Of a DNA stretch of 64,000 nt, positions 7,804 through 16,117 are shown in pieces. Within the stretch, counting starts at the first letter, position 1. Each line of letters begins with the position of its first letter. The stretch spans positions 32,911 to 96,910 of the forward strand of contig NZ_JAHKRN010000036.1 in the NCBI RefSeq assembly GCF_019396385.1. Reading direction: 5' to 3'. The notes under the pieces were generated by a model. It saw nothing but the letters and a program-made list of their open reading frames with translations, had not been told where the DNA came from and ran no database searches. The position numbers were made by a program, and so were the translations under genes. Origin of the DNA: Nonomuraea harbinensis (GTDB lineage: Bacteria; Actinomycetota; Actinomycetes; Streptosporangiales; Streptosporangiaceae).

Positions 7804-9390
7804 ATGCAGCGATCTGACGCCATGAAGTTTCCCCGGGCTCCTTATCCGGAACAGGTGTCCTACCAGGTCGGCCTCGACAAGATCCAAGAGGCCGTGATCA
7901 GTTCGCATTTCATGCACGAACTCGCCGGCGATCCGCGGCTCGAACTCTACGACGAGGACCGGTTCGTCGCGAAGGCGCTGCATATCGATGCCGAGGCCGT
8001 CCACGACCGCCTGATTCCCGCCCTGCGTGAAGCCTGCGACGTCTTCTCCGGGCATCGGGCCGCCGCCGCACGGTCGAGGGCGCGCGATAATCACCAGGAT
8101 TACGGGCTGGCCGATCCACGCCAGGTCGGAACAGCTCAGGTCATCACGGAAGTCATGTTCGACCGGCAGTATCGCGCCGAGCCGTTGCGAAGCTGTTCCA
8201 GGGAGCTGCTGTGCGGCACCGTGGCGGAGCGGGTCGAGGCCGGTTCTCCCATCGAGATGGTCATTCCGGCGCTGCCGTTCAAATTCTCCTCACCGCTCAA
8301 GACCCGCGGCCGGCTGCCCGACCTGGCCGAGCTCAATTTCCTCCTCGGTCTCAACGAGATCGTATCGACGGTCGAGCAGATCTATCGGGCGGCGAGACCT
8401 GATCTCCAAGGGCCTCTGGCGCGATTCACGGTCGTTTCCGACGGGAGCCGCTACAACAAGCTGGTGCACGAGCCGGACAGCGTCGTCGAGCGCTACTGGA
8501 ATCGTCTGGGCGTCTGGGTCGAACGGTTACGGCTCGACGAGCACATCACCATCCTCGACTACCGGTCGCTGCTCCGGGACTCGATGCCGGCCGGTGACCG
8601 GCGGCGGAAAAGCGCGATCGCCGCCGGAGCGCGCACGGAGTACGGGCGGGTGCTGTGGTCGATATTCGATCCGAACGACATGGTGTCCGCCATGACCATG
8701 GCCGCCCGGGTCGAGCCCGATCCGGAATACGCCAATGCCGAGGGCCGGTTCGTCTCCCTGCTGAAATCCCTGATCTACACGATCAAGTACGACTCGCTCA
8801 CCATGTTCGACCCCCTGCCGGCCGATGCTCGCCACGCTCTCTACCGCGACCTCACAGCGCACATCTTCGAACCGTATGTGGCGATCCCGCCCGACGAACT
8901 CGCCGGCGTCCGCATCGACGCCCGCGCGGGGCTCGCGCCCACGGATCGGGTTAAGGAGCGCCTGAGGCAGATGATGCTGAGGGAGTCGTGGGCCTGTGCG
9001 ATCGACTACATGGCCGAGATCAAGAGCGACCGGGAGCTCGCTGAAGACCCCATCTTGACCTGTCTGCCAGGCCATCTGCGCTGGACCATCCACGCGAAGG
9101 CGGGCCAGCTGGCGTTGTCGACGCCGATCGCCGCCGGGATCAGGGTCCAGGCGTGGGCGGGGGCAGCGGTGTTCAAGCTCACCAGGAGGAAGGACGTCAA
9201 GCTCTGCACCCTTCCGGTCCTCGCCCTGGAGGGGGCCGGCGCCATCCCGGTGCGCGTGCGCGGCGTGGACGACGCGCTGGCCCTGGCCGGCCAGCCTCTC
9301 TTCTACATCTACCCGGACGTCACGTTCGCCGACATGGACGACTTCCTCGCCGTCGTCCGGAGGTCACTCGTACGCAGGAGGACGAACTAG
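7804..9390 (+). CDS. DIT1/PvcA (isocyanide synthase) family protein, full-length form
   Basis: The product has 528 residues. The family box occupies about residues 149-175 (SPIEMVIPALPFKFSSPLKT, then GRLPDLAEL). A second box at about 209-217 reads VVSDGSRYN. A C-terminal part around LPGHLRWTIHAK matches the PvcA region that contacts substrate. Bacterial PvcA/IsnA enzymes convert the amino group of Tyr or Trp to an isonitrile using ribulose-5-phosphate. Yeast Dit1 works in dityrosine formation. The usual bacterial proteins are near 320 residues, so this one is Dit1-like in length. No PvcB-type dioxygenase partner is visible. It heads the operon with a glycosyltransferase one base downstream. 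Starts at 7804 or 7822 (MKFPRAPYPE) are both possible; neither has a strong ribosome site. Substrate and product are unproven. Confidence 0.85.
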   Translation: MQRSDAMKFPRAPYPEQVSYQVGLDKIQEAVISSHFMHELAGDPRLELYDEDRFVAKALHIDAEAVHDRLIPALREACDVFSGHRAAAARSRARDNHQDYGLADPRQVGTAQVITEVMFDRQYRAEPLRSCSRELLCGTVAERVEAGSPIEMVIPALPFKFSSPLKTRGRLPDLAELNFLLGLNEIVSTVEQIYRAARPDLQGPLARFTVVSDGSRYNKLVHEPDSVVERYWNRLGVWVERLRLDEHITILDYRSLLRDSMPAGDRRRKSAIAAGARTEYGRVLWSIFDPNDMVSAMTMAARVEPDPEYANAEGRFVSLLKSLIYTIKYDSLTMFDPLPADARHALYRDLTAHIFEPYVAIPPDELAGVRIDARAGLAPTDRVKERLRQMMLRESWACAIDYMAEIKSDRELAEDPILTCLPGHLRWTIHAKAGQLALSTPIAAGIRVQAWAGAAVFKLTRRKDVKLCTLPVLALEGAGAIPVRVRGVDDALALAGQPLFYIYPDVTFADMDDFLAVVRRSLVRRRTN

Positions 9391-9391
9391 C

Positions 9392-10570
9392 GTGTCGAAC
9401 CGCCCGGGCAAGAGGGCGATCTTCTTCGTCTACGACAGGGGCACCGGCATCGGGCACCTGAGAAGACTCGGTTGCCTGGCCAGAAGGCTCCAAGGGCGTC
9501 TTTCGTGCCTCATCGTCACCGGTCACCGGTCAGCGGCGCACTGGTTCGTGCCGGAGGAGTGCGAGTACGTCCACCTGCCGAGCTGGGACAGCCTCCTGGA
9601 GGACAAGGCGCGTTACTGGGACCGGCGGCCGTTCGTCGTCCTGGACGAAGCCGGCGCCGTCCGGCTGCGGAAGGCGATCCTGACGGCGGTCGTGGAGGCG
9701 TTCGAGCCCGACGTCATCTTCGTCGACCATCTTCCGCTGGGCGCGGGGGAGGAGCTCGCGGAGGTCATCGAGGACACGCGATGCCTCAAGTACCTGGTGA
9801 CGAGAGGCGTGCTGAACGAGACCGCGAACCTGCGCCGGCTGGTCTTCGGCGGAAAGGCCGGCCGGTATCTGGACGCGTACTATCACCGGATCCTGGTCGC
9901 CACCGATCGCAAGGTCTTCGACTTCGCGGCGCAGTACAACCTCGGGCCCGCGATCCGCGGGAAGACGGTCCACACCGGTTATGTCGCGGACGGCGTGCCG
10001 CACGACACGGTCAAGACCGTCCGCGAGGACCGCGGCCTGAAGGACGGCGACCTCTGGGTGGTCGCCTCGGCCGGCGGCGGCCAGCTCGGCGAGCCGCTGA
10101 TCGAGGGCTGCCTGGAGCTCGTCCGCGCGTACCCGGACGTCACCTTCGACATCGTCCGGGGGCCCCGGTCGAACATCGCCTGGCCGCGGCGGCACCGCGA
10201 CCTCGTCGAAACAGGCAACCTGCGCCTCCACAAGGAGACCCACGAGATGCCCTTTCTCCATGCCGGCGCGGACCTGGTGATCTCCTCGGGCGGCTACAAC
10301 TCGCTCCTGGAGGCGCTGCAGGGGAACGCCCGCATTCTCTGCTTCCCGTTCTGGAGGGATCGGCGCGATGAGCAATACCGTCATGCGGCCCGGCTGCGGC
10401 AGTTCGTGGACCTCGAGGTGTCGCTCGACCTCTCCGAACTGCCGGGGATGTTCGCCCGGGCCATCGGCTCGATCGGCTGTGGCGTACCCGACCGGCGTGC
10501 GGAGCTGGACTTCGACGGCGCCGCCGCCATCGAGCGGATCGTCCACCGGGACCTCGGGCTGACCGCCTGA
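9392..10570 (+). CDS. MurG-like glycosyltransferase (GT-B fold)
   Basis: This 392-residue protein has an N-terminal GTGIGHLRR loop (about residues 17-25) and a C-terminal SSGGYNSLLEAL donor-binding motif near residue 297. That is the pattern of GT28/MurG-type and related GT-B enzymes, which use nucleotide sugars such as UDP-GlcNAc. It starts at GTG one base after the preceding stop, with the ribosome site CAGGAGGA inside the upstream gene, so it is translationally coupled to the DIT1/PvcA-family gene. Glycosylation of that enzyme's product is the natural hypothesis. It is not the housekeeping MurG, since no cell-wall genes surround it. Confidence 0.85.
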   Translation: MSNRPGKRAIFFVYDRGTGIGHLRRLGCLARRLQGRLSCLIVTGHRSAAHWFVPEECEYVHLPSWDSLLEDKARYWDRRPFVVLDEAGAVRLRKAILTAVVEAFEPDVIFVDHLPLGAGEELAEVIEDTRCLKYLVTRGVLNETANLRRLVFGGKAGRYLDAYYHRILVATDRKVFDFAAQYNLGPAIRGKTVHTGYVADGVPHDTVKTVREDRGLKDGDLWVVASAGGGQLGEPLIEGCLELVRAYPDVTFDIVRGPRSNIAWPRRHRDLVETGNLRLHKETHEMPFLHAGADLVISSGGYNSLLEALQGNARILCFPFWRDRRDEQYRHAARLRQFVDLEVSLDLSELPGMFARAIGSIGCGVPDRRAELDFDGAAAIERIVHRDLGLTA

Positions 10571-10601
10571 GCGGGCTCGACGTACAGGCAGGGGAGTCGC
10601 C

Positions 10602-11480
10602 ATGGAGTTTCCGAACGTCGGCGTCATCGGTGCGGGGACCATCGGGACCGAGGTCGCGCAGTGCCTCGCCCAGGCCGGGCACCGGGTGGTGCTGGTGGAC
10701 GTCGAGACCGGGATCCTGGACCGGGCACGGTCGGCCATCGGCGAGAACCTGAGGTACGCGTCCCTGTTCGATGCCGGGGTGCGCGAGGCCAGCCATGCCG
10801 GCATCCTGTCGCGGATCGACTGCACGACCGACTACGGCCTCCTGGCCGACATCGACCTCGTCGTGGACAACAGCACGGAGAGCCGGCCGATCAAGGAGGA
10901 GGTCTTCACCCGGCTCGACCGGATCTGCCCGCCGGACCGCATCCTGGCGGCCAACACCTCCGCGATCTCGATCACCCGCCTGGCCGGCGCGACGCGGCGA
11001 CCCGACCGCGTCATCGGGGTGCACTTCATGAACCCCGTCTTCCGGAAGCCCGTCGTGGAGGTCGTCAAGGGCTGGCACACCAGCGACGCGACCGTGGAGG
11101 CGGTCCAGGGCTTCCTCGGCGGGCTGGGCAAGCGGGGGGTCGTCACCAACGACATGCCAGGCTTCGTGTCCAACCGCGTTCTCATGCTGGCCATCAACGA
11201 AGCGATCAGCGTCGTGCACGACAGGGTCGCCACCCCGGCCGACGTCGACGAGATCTTCGTCAAGTGCCTGGCCCACGAGATGGGACCGCTGGCGACCGCC
11301 GACCTGATCGGCCTGGACACGGTCCTCCGTACGCTCGACGTACTGAACGAGAGCTACGGGGACGGCAGGTTCCGCGCGTGCCCGCTGCTGAGGCAGATGG
11401 TCGACGCGGGCCTGCGCGGACGGAAGTCAGGCAAGGGCTTCTTCGACTACTCCGGACAGCAGGGGCTCCGATGGACGTGA
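10602..11480 (+). CDS. 3-hydroxyacyl-ACP dehydrogenase, FkbK-like
   Basis: This 292-residue NAD-dependent dehydrogenase has a Rossmann glycine motif at residues 10-15 (GAGTIG) and the 3-hydroxyacyl-CoA dehydrogenase box GVHFMNP near residue 140. Its order with the next three genes matches the glycolate-unit cassettes of FK520, ansamitocin and zwittermicin. There FkbK-type enzymes oxidise the primary alcohol of glyceryl-ACP to the aldehyde. A ribosome site AGGGGAG precedes the ATG. The last ten bases overlap the ACP gene. Specificity for glyceryl-ACP is inferred from context. Confidence 0.88.
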   Translation: MEFPNVGVIGAGTIGTEVAQCLAQAGHRVVLVDVETGILDRARSAIGENLRYASLFDAGVREASHAGILSRIDCTTDYGLLADIDLVVDNSTESRPIKEEVFTRLDRICPPDRILAANTSAISITRLAGATRRPDRVIGVHFMNPVFRKPVVEVVKGWHTSDATVEAVQGFLGGLGKRGVVTNDMPGFVSNRVLMLAINEAISVVHDRVATPADVDEIFVKCLAHEMGPLATADLIGLDTVLRTLDVLNESYGDGRFRACPLLRQMVDAGLRGRKSGKGFFDYSGQQGLRWT

Positions 11481-11731
11481 AAGCCAGGGTCAGAAGCTAC
11501 CTCAGACAGGCGGTCATGGAGGAGGTCGGAGACGGGGACGACCTGTTCGAGCTGGGGCTCGTCAACTCCCTGTTCGCTCTGCAGCTCGTCCAGTTCGTCG
11601 AGAACGAGTTCTCGATCAAGGCGGAGCGGGAAGATCTGGACATCGTCAACTTCTCCTCGATCGATGCTCTGACGGCGTTCGTCCTGAGGAAGACGCAGCC
11701 GCCACCCGGGCCCGGCCATGCGGCTGACTGA
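11471..11731 (+). CDS. Acyl carrier protein, FkbJ-like
   Basis: This 86-residue four-helix carrier protein has its phosphopantetheine serine at Ser33 in ELGLVNSLFALQLV. The Asn-Ser context replaces the usual Asp-Ser and is typical of the discrete ACPs that carry glyceryl and hydroxymalonyl units. It overlaps the dehydrogenase before it and the acyl-CoA dehydrogenase after it. It should be charged by the FkbH-like protein. No phosphopantetheinyl transferase is encoded in the window. Confidence 0.9.
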   Translation: MDVKARVRSYLRQAVMEEVGDGDDLFELGLVNSLFALQLVQFVENEFSIKAEREDLDIVNFSSIDALTAFVLRKTQPPPGPGHAAD

Positions 11732-12854
11732 CGTCCAGGCCGGGTGGCGCGACAGGGCGCGGCGGTTCGCCGCCGAGCGGATCGCCCCGCTGGCGGACCA
11801 GATCGACCGGCAGCAGGCCACTCCCGCTTCCGTCCTGGCCGCGATGCGCGAGGAGGGCTACCTGGGGGCCGCCCTGCCCGCGCGGTGGGGCGGCGGCGAG
11901 CTCGACCCGGTCAGCTACGGCCTGGTCACCGAGGAGATCGGCAAGGCGTGCTCGTCCGTGCGCAGCCTGATGACGGTGCACAACATGGCGGCGCAGGCGC
12001 TCACCGCGCTGGGCGACCGGCATCAGCGGCAGCGATGGCTGCCGGAGCTCTGCACCGGGCGCAAGATCATCGCCTTCGCGCTGAGCGAGCCCGGCGCCGG
12101 CAGCGCGACCCGGGCGATCGGGACGCGGGCGGTGGAGGTGGGCGACGGCTACCTCGTCAGCGGCACGAAGAAGTGGATCACCTTCGGGCAGATCGCCGAC
12201 CTGTTCCTGGTCTTCGCGCACTGCGAACGCGAGCCGGTCGCGCTCGTGGTGGACCGGCACAGTGACGGCCTCACCGTGACACCGGTCACGGACATCTTCG
12301 GCACCCGGGGGTCGATGCCGGCCGAGGTCCGGCTGGACGACGTCCGGGTCCCGAGATCGCACCAGGTGGGGCCCACGGGCGCGGGACTCGGCTTCGTCGC
12401 CAACCTGGCGCTCGACCACGGGCGGTTCTCGGTCGCCTGGGGGAGCACCGGAATCATCCAGGGATGCCTGGACGCCTGCGTCTCGTACACCGGGCGGCGC
12501 ACCCAGGGGGACCGCACGCTGAAAGACCACCAGCTCGTCCGCCGGCACCTCACCGACATGCTGGTCGCGCACACCGCCGCCCAGGCGGTCTGCTACCGGA
12601 GCGCATGCCTGCGGGAGACGGGCGACCCGCGCGCCGTTATGGAGACAGCGCTGGCGAAGTACCACGCGGCCGAGGCGGCGATCCGGGTCGCCAACGACGC
12701 GGTCCACCTCCACGGGGCGAACGGCTGCACCACGGACTACCCGGTCGCCCGGTATCTGCGTGACGCCACCGTCATGGGGATCGTCGAGGGGACCCACGAG
12801 ATCCACCAGGTGACCCTGGCGGACTACGCCTTCCAGCGGCCGTACCTGCGATGA
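11718..12854 (+). CDS. Acyl-CoA/acyl-ACP dehydrogenase, FkbI-like
   Basis: This 378-residue flavoprotein has the three-part acyl-CoA dehydrogenase fold. The FAD-binding stretch is FALSEPGAGS and the catalytic glutamate is at about residue 357 in VEGTHEIHQ. In glycolate-unit cassettes this enzyme completes oxidation of the ACP-bound C3 unit to hydroxymalonyl-ACP. Its start overlaps the ACP gene by 14 bases. A fatty-acid degradation role is unlikely because it is embedded between ACP and FkbH genes. The exact ACP-bound product is inferred. Confidence 0.9.
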   Translation: MRLTDVQAGWRDRARRFAAERIAPLADQIDRQQATPASVLAAMREEGYLGAALPARWGGGELDPVSYGLVTEEIGKACSSVRSLMTVHNMAAQALTALGDRHQRQRWLPELCTGRKIIAFALSEPGAGSATRAIGTRAVEVGDGYLVSGTKKWITFGQIADLFLVFAHCEREPVALVVDRHSDGLTVTPVTDIFGTRGSMPAEVRLDDVRVPRSHQVGPTGAGLGFVANLALDHGRFSVAWGSTGIIQGCLDACVSYTGRRTQGDRTLKDHQLVRRHLTDMLVAHTAAQAVCYRSACLRETGDPRAVMETALAKYHAAEAAIRVANDAVHLHGANGCTTDYPVARYLRDATVMGIVEGTHEIHQVTLADYAFQRPYLR

Positions 12855-12872
12855 CGGCGACGGAGTGTGAGC

Positions 12873-13934
12873 ATGCGGGCTGAGCAGCAGGGGCCGGGCA
12901 TCAAGTGCGTCGTCTGGGACCTCGACGACACGTTGTGGCAGGGCACCCTGCTCGAAGGCGACGACGTGGTCCTCGCGCCCGGCGTCAGATCCGTCGTCGG
13001 CGAGCTCGACGACCGAGGCATCCTGCAGTCCGTCGCCAGCAAGAACGACCACGACCTGGCGTGGGCGAAGGTCACCGAGTTCGGTCTCGCCGAGTTCTTC
13101 CTGCATCCGCAGATCGGCTGGGCCGACAAGTCGGCGTCGATCAGGATCATCGCCCGCGAGCTCGGCATCGGCCTGGACACCCTCGCCCTCGTCGACGATC
13201 AGGCGTTCGAACGGGACGAGGTGCGGTACGCCCTGCCTCAGGTGAGCGTGATCGACGCCGCCGACCTCGGCGGGCTGCTGGACCTGCCCCGGATGCGACC
13301 CCGGTTCGTCACCGACGAGTCGAGGCGGAGGCGGCAGATGTGCCAGGCCGACATCCAGCGGAACCGGGCCGAGAACGCGTCCCCGGGCAGCCGCGAGAAG
13401 TTCCTGGAGACGCTCGGCATGCGCATGACGATCCGCCCGGCCGGGGAGCTCGATCTGCGGCGGGCGGAGGAACTCACGCTGAGGACCAGCCAGCTCAACA
13501 CGACCGGCCGCCACTACGCGTACGAGGAGCTGAACGATCTCAAGGACTCGCCCGATCACCTCCTGCTGGTCGCCGAGCTGGAAGATCGGTACGGGTCCAG
13601 CGGGACCATCGGCCTGGCGCTGGTCGAGCGGGGTCCGGACGCCTGGCTGGTGAAGTTGCTCGTCATGTCCTGCCGCGTCATCACCCGCGGAGTGGGCGGG
13701 ATCATGCTGAGCCACATCGTGCGGTCGGCCCGGCGCCACGGCGTCCGGCTGCGGGCGGACTTCGTCGCCAACGAACGCAACCGCATGATGTACCTGACCT
13801 ACAGGTTCCACGGATTCCGGGACGTGGCCGCGTCGGGCGACGTGGTGCTGCTGGACCACGACCCGGGCGTCGTCCGTCCGTTCCCGCACTACGTCGAGGT
13901 CAGGACCAGTCAGCGAGGGAGGGGAGGCGGATGA
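12873..13934 (+). CDS. FkbH-like HAD-family glyceryl transferase/phosphatase
   Basis: This 353-residue protein (from ATG 12873) begins with a HAD domain whose nucleophile motif is WDLDDTLWQG (Asp16, Asp18, Thr20). It ends with a GNAT-like domain, the standard FkbH layout. The family takes 1,3-bisphosphoglycerate, removes phosphate and loads glyceryl on an ACP. A GTG at 12867 is an alternative start two codons upstream. It follows the FkbI-like gene by 12-18 bases and overlaps the GNAT gene by four (ATGA). With no O-methyltransferase (FkbG) present, the cassette should stop at hydroxymalonyl-ACP. Confidence 0.9.
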   Translation: MRAEQQGPGIKCVVWDLDDTLWQGTLLEGDDVVLAPGVRSVVGELDDRGILQSVASKNDHDLAWAKVTEFGLAEFFLHPQIGWADKSASIRIIARELGIGLDTLALVDDQAFERDEVRYALPQVSVIDAADLGGLLDLPRMRPRFVTDESRRRRQMCQADIQRNRAENASPGSREKFLETLGMRMTIRPAGELDLRRAEELTLRTSQLNTTGRHYAYEELNDLKDSPDHLLLVAELEDRYGSSGTIGLALVERGPDAWLVKLLVMSCRVITRGVGGIMLSHIVRSARRHGVRLRADFVANERNRMMYLTYRFHGFRDVAASGDVVLLDHDPGVVRPFPHYVEVRTSQRGRGGG

Positions 13935-14629
13935 GATTCGCCCGGCCCGGCACGTTCTCCGGGCCCCGCGTCGTGCTGGAGCCGTTGACGGTGCGGCATC
14001 GGGAGCCGTTGCGGGCCGCCGCCGGCGACGACCAGAGCATCTGGACGTACTTCACCACCGTACGAGGGTCGGACTTCGACGACTGGTTCGACTACTCCGT
14101 GGAACGGGACGCGAAGGGGGAGCTCTACCCGTTCGCGGTGCGGCGCCGGGCGGACGACAGGATCGTGGGATCGACGCGGTACTACGACATGGCTCCCGAG
14201 CACCGCCGCCTCGCCCTCGGTTCGACGTGGTACACGAGCAACGCCCGGGGGACCCTCGTCAATTCGGAGGTCAGGCTGCTGACGTTGACGTACGCCTTCG
14301 AACGGTTGTCGGTCAACCGGGTGGAGCTGATCACCGACCCGTACAACCTGAGTTCGAGGGCCGCCATGAAGATTCTGGGCGCCGTGCAGGAAGGCGTGAT
14401 CCGTCAGCACATGATCTACGACGACGGCCGGGTCAGGGATTCCGTGCTGTACAGCATTATCCGGTGTGAATGGCCCGGAGTAAGGGACAGGCTGTTGCGG
14501 AAGCTCGGTTATACCGAGGACATGATAAGCGTCGGGACTTCCCCGGCCGGTGACCCGTTTACACGGGTCACCCGCCGGTATAACTTTCCGGCTGTAGGAA
14601 AGTCCCGCCTCGGGAGGCCCCATGGGTGA
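13931..14629 (+). CDS. GNAT family acyltransferase (RimJ/RimL-like)
   Basis: This product has 232 residues with GNAT motifs: a central strand after HRRLALGSTWY, then the helix and VNRVELITDPYNLSSR typical of RimJ-like N-acyltransferases. These transfer an acyl group from CoA or ACP to an amine. Placed directly after the hydroxymalonyl-ACP set, it may move that acyl group onto an amine, such as a sugar amine freed by the PIG-L enzyme at 17257. That is inference. A C-terminal extension of about 40 residues beyond the fold is encoded by AT-richer DNA containing a strong hairpin. Confidence 0.85.
   Translation: MRFARPGTFSGPRVVLEPLTVRHREPLRAAAGDDQSIWTYFTTVRGSDFDDWFDYSVERDAKGELYPFAVRRRADDRIVGSTRYYDMAPEHRRLALGSTWYTSNARGTLVNSEVRLLTLTYAFERLSVNRVELITDPYNLSSRAAMKILGAVQEGVIRQHMIYDDGRVRDSVLYSIIRCEWPGVRDRLLRKLGYTEDMISVGTSPAGDPFTRVTRRYNFPAVGKSRLGRPHG
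14543..14578. repeat. Long hairpin inside the 3' end of the GNAT gene
   Basis: The arms CCGGC-C-GGTGACCCG and CGGGTCACC-C-GCCGG pair over 14 of 15 positions around a six-base TTTACA loop. It lies within the coding C-terminal extension, 44 bases before the SnoaL-like start, in a locally AT-richer patch. There is no T-run, so it is not a standard terminator; it could stabilise or attenuate the operon mRNA. Confidence 0.5.
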
Positions 14630-15047
14630 GCTCGACGACTTTCGCGCGGACACCCTCGCCCGCCAGACCGAGGCGATGAGAGCGCTGTTCTCGGGAGACC
14701 AGGCGCCGTTCATGAGCATGTGGTCGACGCGGGACCCGCTGAGCCTGTTCGGCGCCTGGGGGTCGTGCACCACGGGATCCGCCGAGCTCAACCGGGTCTA
14801 CCACTGGGTGGGGTCGAGGTTCTCCCGGTGCGGTGACCTCAGCTTCGACGTGGAGGTCGTCGACATCGTCGGCGACCTCGCCTACACCGTGGGGTGCGAA
14901 CGCTTCACCGCGTCCGTGGACGGGCGGCCCGCCGAGCCGATGACGATCCGGGTCACCCACGTCTACCGGCGTGAGGACGGCACGTGGAAGATCGTGCACC
15001 GGCACGGCGACTGGGCCCCCGTCGACGAGGGCCCGCCCCCGCCATGA
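14622..15047 (+). CDS. SnoaL-like/nuclear transport factor 2 family protein
   Basis: This 141-residue protein has an NTF2-like cone fold pattern: an N-terminal helix pair, FMSMWSTRDPLSLFGAWG, and C-terminal strands ending HVYRREDGTWKIVHRHGDW. Members act as small cyclases, isomerases, dehydratases or simple binding proteins, and catalytic residues vary. A ribosome site CGGGAGG precedes its ATG. Its stop overlaps the next start by four bases. Its position between the acyltransferase and the FMN oxidase suggests a tailoring role, but the reaction cannot be told from sequence. Confidence 0.8.
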   Translation: MGELDDFRADTLARQTEAMRALFSGDQAPFMSMWSTRDPLSLFGAWGSCTTGSAELNRVYHWVGSRFSRCGDLSFDVEVVDIVGDLAYTVGCERFTASVDGRPAEPMTIRVTHVYRREDGTWKIVHRHGDWAPVDEGPPPP

Positions 15048-16111
15048 CACCGCCCAGCCTCGACGATTTCAGGACCCTGGCAAGGGAGCGGTTGCCGGCC
15101 GGCGTCTTCGACTACATCGACGGCGGCGCCTGCGACGAGATCACCAGCCGGGCCAACCGCCGCGACCTGGACGGGATCCGGCTGCTGCCCCTGTGCCTGC
15201 GTGACGTCGCCGACCTCGACCTGCGGACCAGCCTGCTGGGGCATTCGTTCGGCTTTCCCGTCGGGTTCAGCCCGACGGCCTTTCACCGGCTCGTCCACGA
15301 GAGCGGAGAGGTCTCGGCCGCGAGAGTTGCGAAGGCCCTGGACATCCCGATGATCGTGAGCTCGATGTCCAGTGTCGCGATGGAGGACGTCGCGAGGGAT
15401 TCCGGCAACGAGCACCTCTGGTTCCAGACGTACATCTTCAAGGACAGGGCGCTCACGAAGGAGCTGATTCAGCGGGCCGAAGGCTCGGGATACAAGGCGA
15501 TCGTCCTGACCGTCGGATGTCCGGTCACCGGAAGGCGCTACAGGAACGTCCGCAACCGGTTCGCCCTCCCGGCGGACGTGGTCGCCGCCAATTTCGCGCG
15601 GCGGAACGTGGTCGTGCACGACAACCCCATCCACTCGGTCGGCGCGGACCTCGATCCCGCGCTGACGTGGAGCGACGTCGAGTGGTTGCGCGGACAGACC
15701 GCGCTGCCCGTGGTGCTCAAGGGCATCATGAACCCGCTCGACGTCCCGCCGGCCCTGGACCTGGAGGTGGCCGCGCTCATCCTGTCCAATCACGGGGGCA
15801 GGCAACTGGACACGACGGAGTCGACGATCAGGATGCTTCCCGAGATCGCCGCGGCCGTCGGGAAACGCACCGGTCTGCTGATCGACAGCGGATTCCGGCG
15901 GGGCACCGACGTCCTCAAGGCGATCGCCCTGGGAGCCGACGGCGTCCTGCTCGGCAGGCCGGTGATGTGGGCGCTGGCGGCCGGTGGGGAGCGAGGGGTC
16001 GTCGACGCGGTCGGCCTCCTGGTCGAGGAGCTGCGCATCGCGATGCGGATCGCCGGCTGCCGCAGCATCGGCGAGATCAGGAAGAACGGGTCGGCCGTCG
16101 TCCGCGTGTGA
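15044..16111 (+). CDS. FMN-dependent 2-hydroxyacid oxidase/dehydrogenase
   Basis: This 355-residue TIM-barrel flavoprotein belongs to the glycolate oxidase, lactate dehydrogenase and hydroxymandelate oxidase family. The N-terminal motif FDYIDGGACDE is present. The catalytic base is about His250 in ILSNHGGRQLD, followed by the conserved Arg, and the FMN phosphate motif is LGRPVMWALAAGGERGV. Family chemistry is oxidation of an alpha-hydroxy acid to the keto acid. In this operon a hydroxymalonyl or glyceryl-derived unit is a plausible substrate, giving an oxomalonyl group. That is inference. It ends the plus-strand operon, six bases from the convergent GT90 gene. Confidence 0.9.
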   Translation: MTPPSLDDFRTLARERLPAGVFDYIDGGACDEITSRANRRDLDGIRLLPLCLRDVADLDLRTSLLGHSFGFPVGFSPTAFHRLVHESGEVSAARVAKALDIPMIVSSMSSVAMEDVARDSGNEHLWFQTYIFKDRALTKELIQRAEGSGYKAIVLTVGCPVTGRRYRNVRNRFALPADVVAANFARRNVVVHDNPIHSVGADLDPALTWSDVEWLRGQTALPVVLKGIMNPLDVPPALDLEVAALILSNHGGRQLDTTESTIRMLPEIAAAVGKRTGLLIDSGFRRGTDVLKAIALGADGVLLGRPVMWALAAGGERGVVDAVGLLVEELRIAMRIAGCRSIGEIRKNGSAVVRV

Positions 16112-16117
16112 GGCGTG

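Noticed and set aside
7608..7823. 71-codon minus-strand frame across the gap before the DIT1/PvcA-family gene
   Set aside because: It overlaps both flanking genes, has no ribosome site and shows no family resemblance.
10602..13934. Methoxymalonyl-ACP cassette of a polyketide cluster
   Set aside because: The O-methyltransferase FkbG and any polyketide synthase are absent from the window, so only hydroxymalonyl-ACP formation is proposed.
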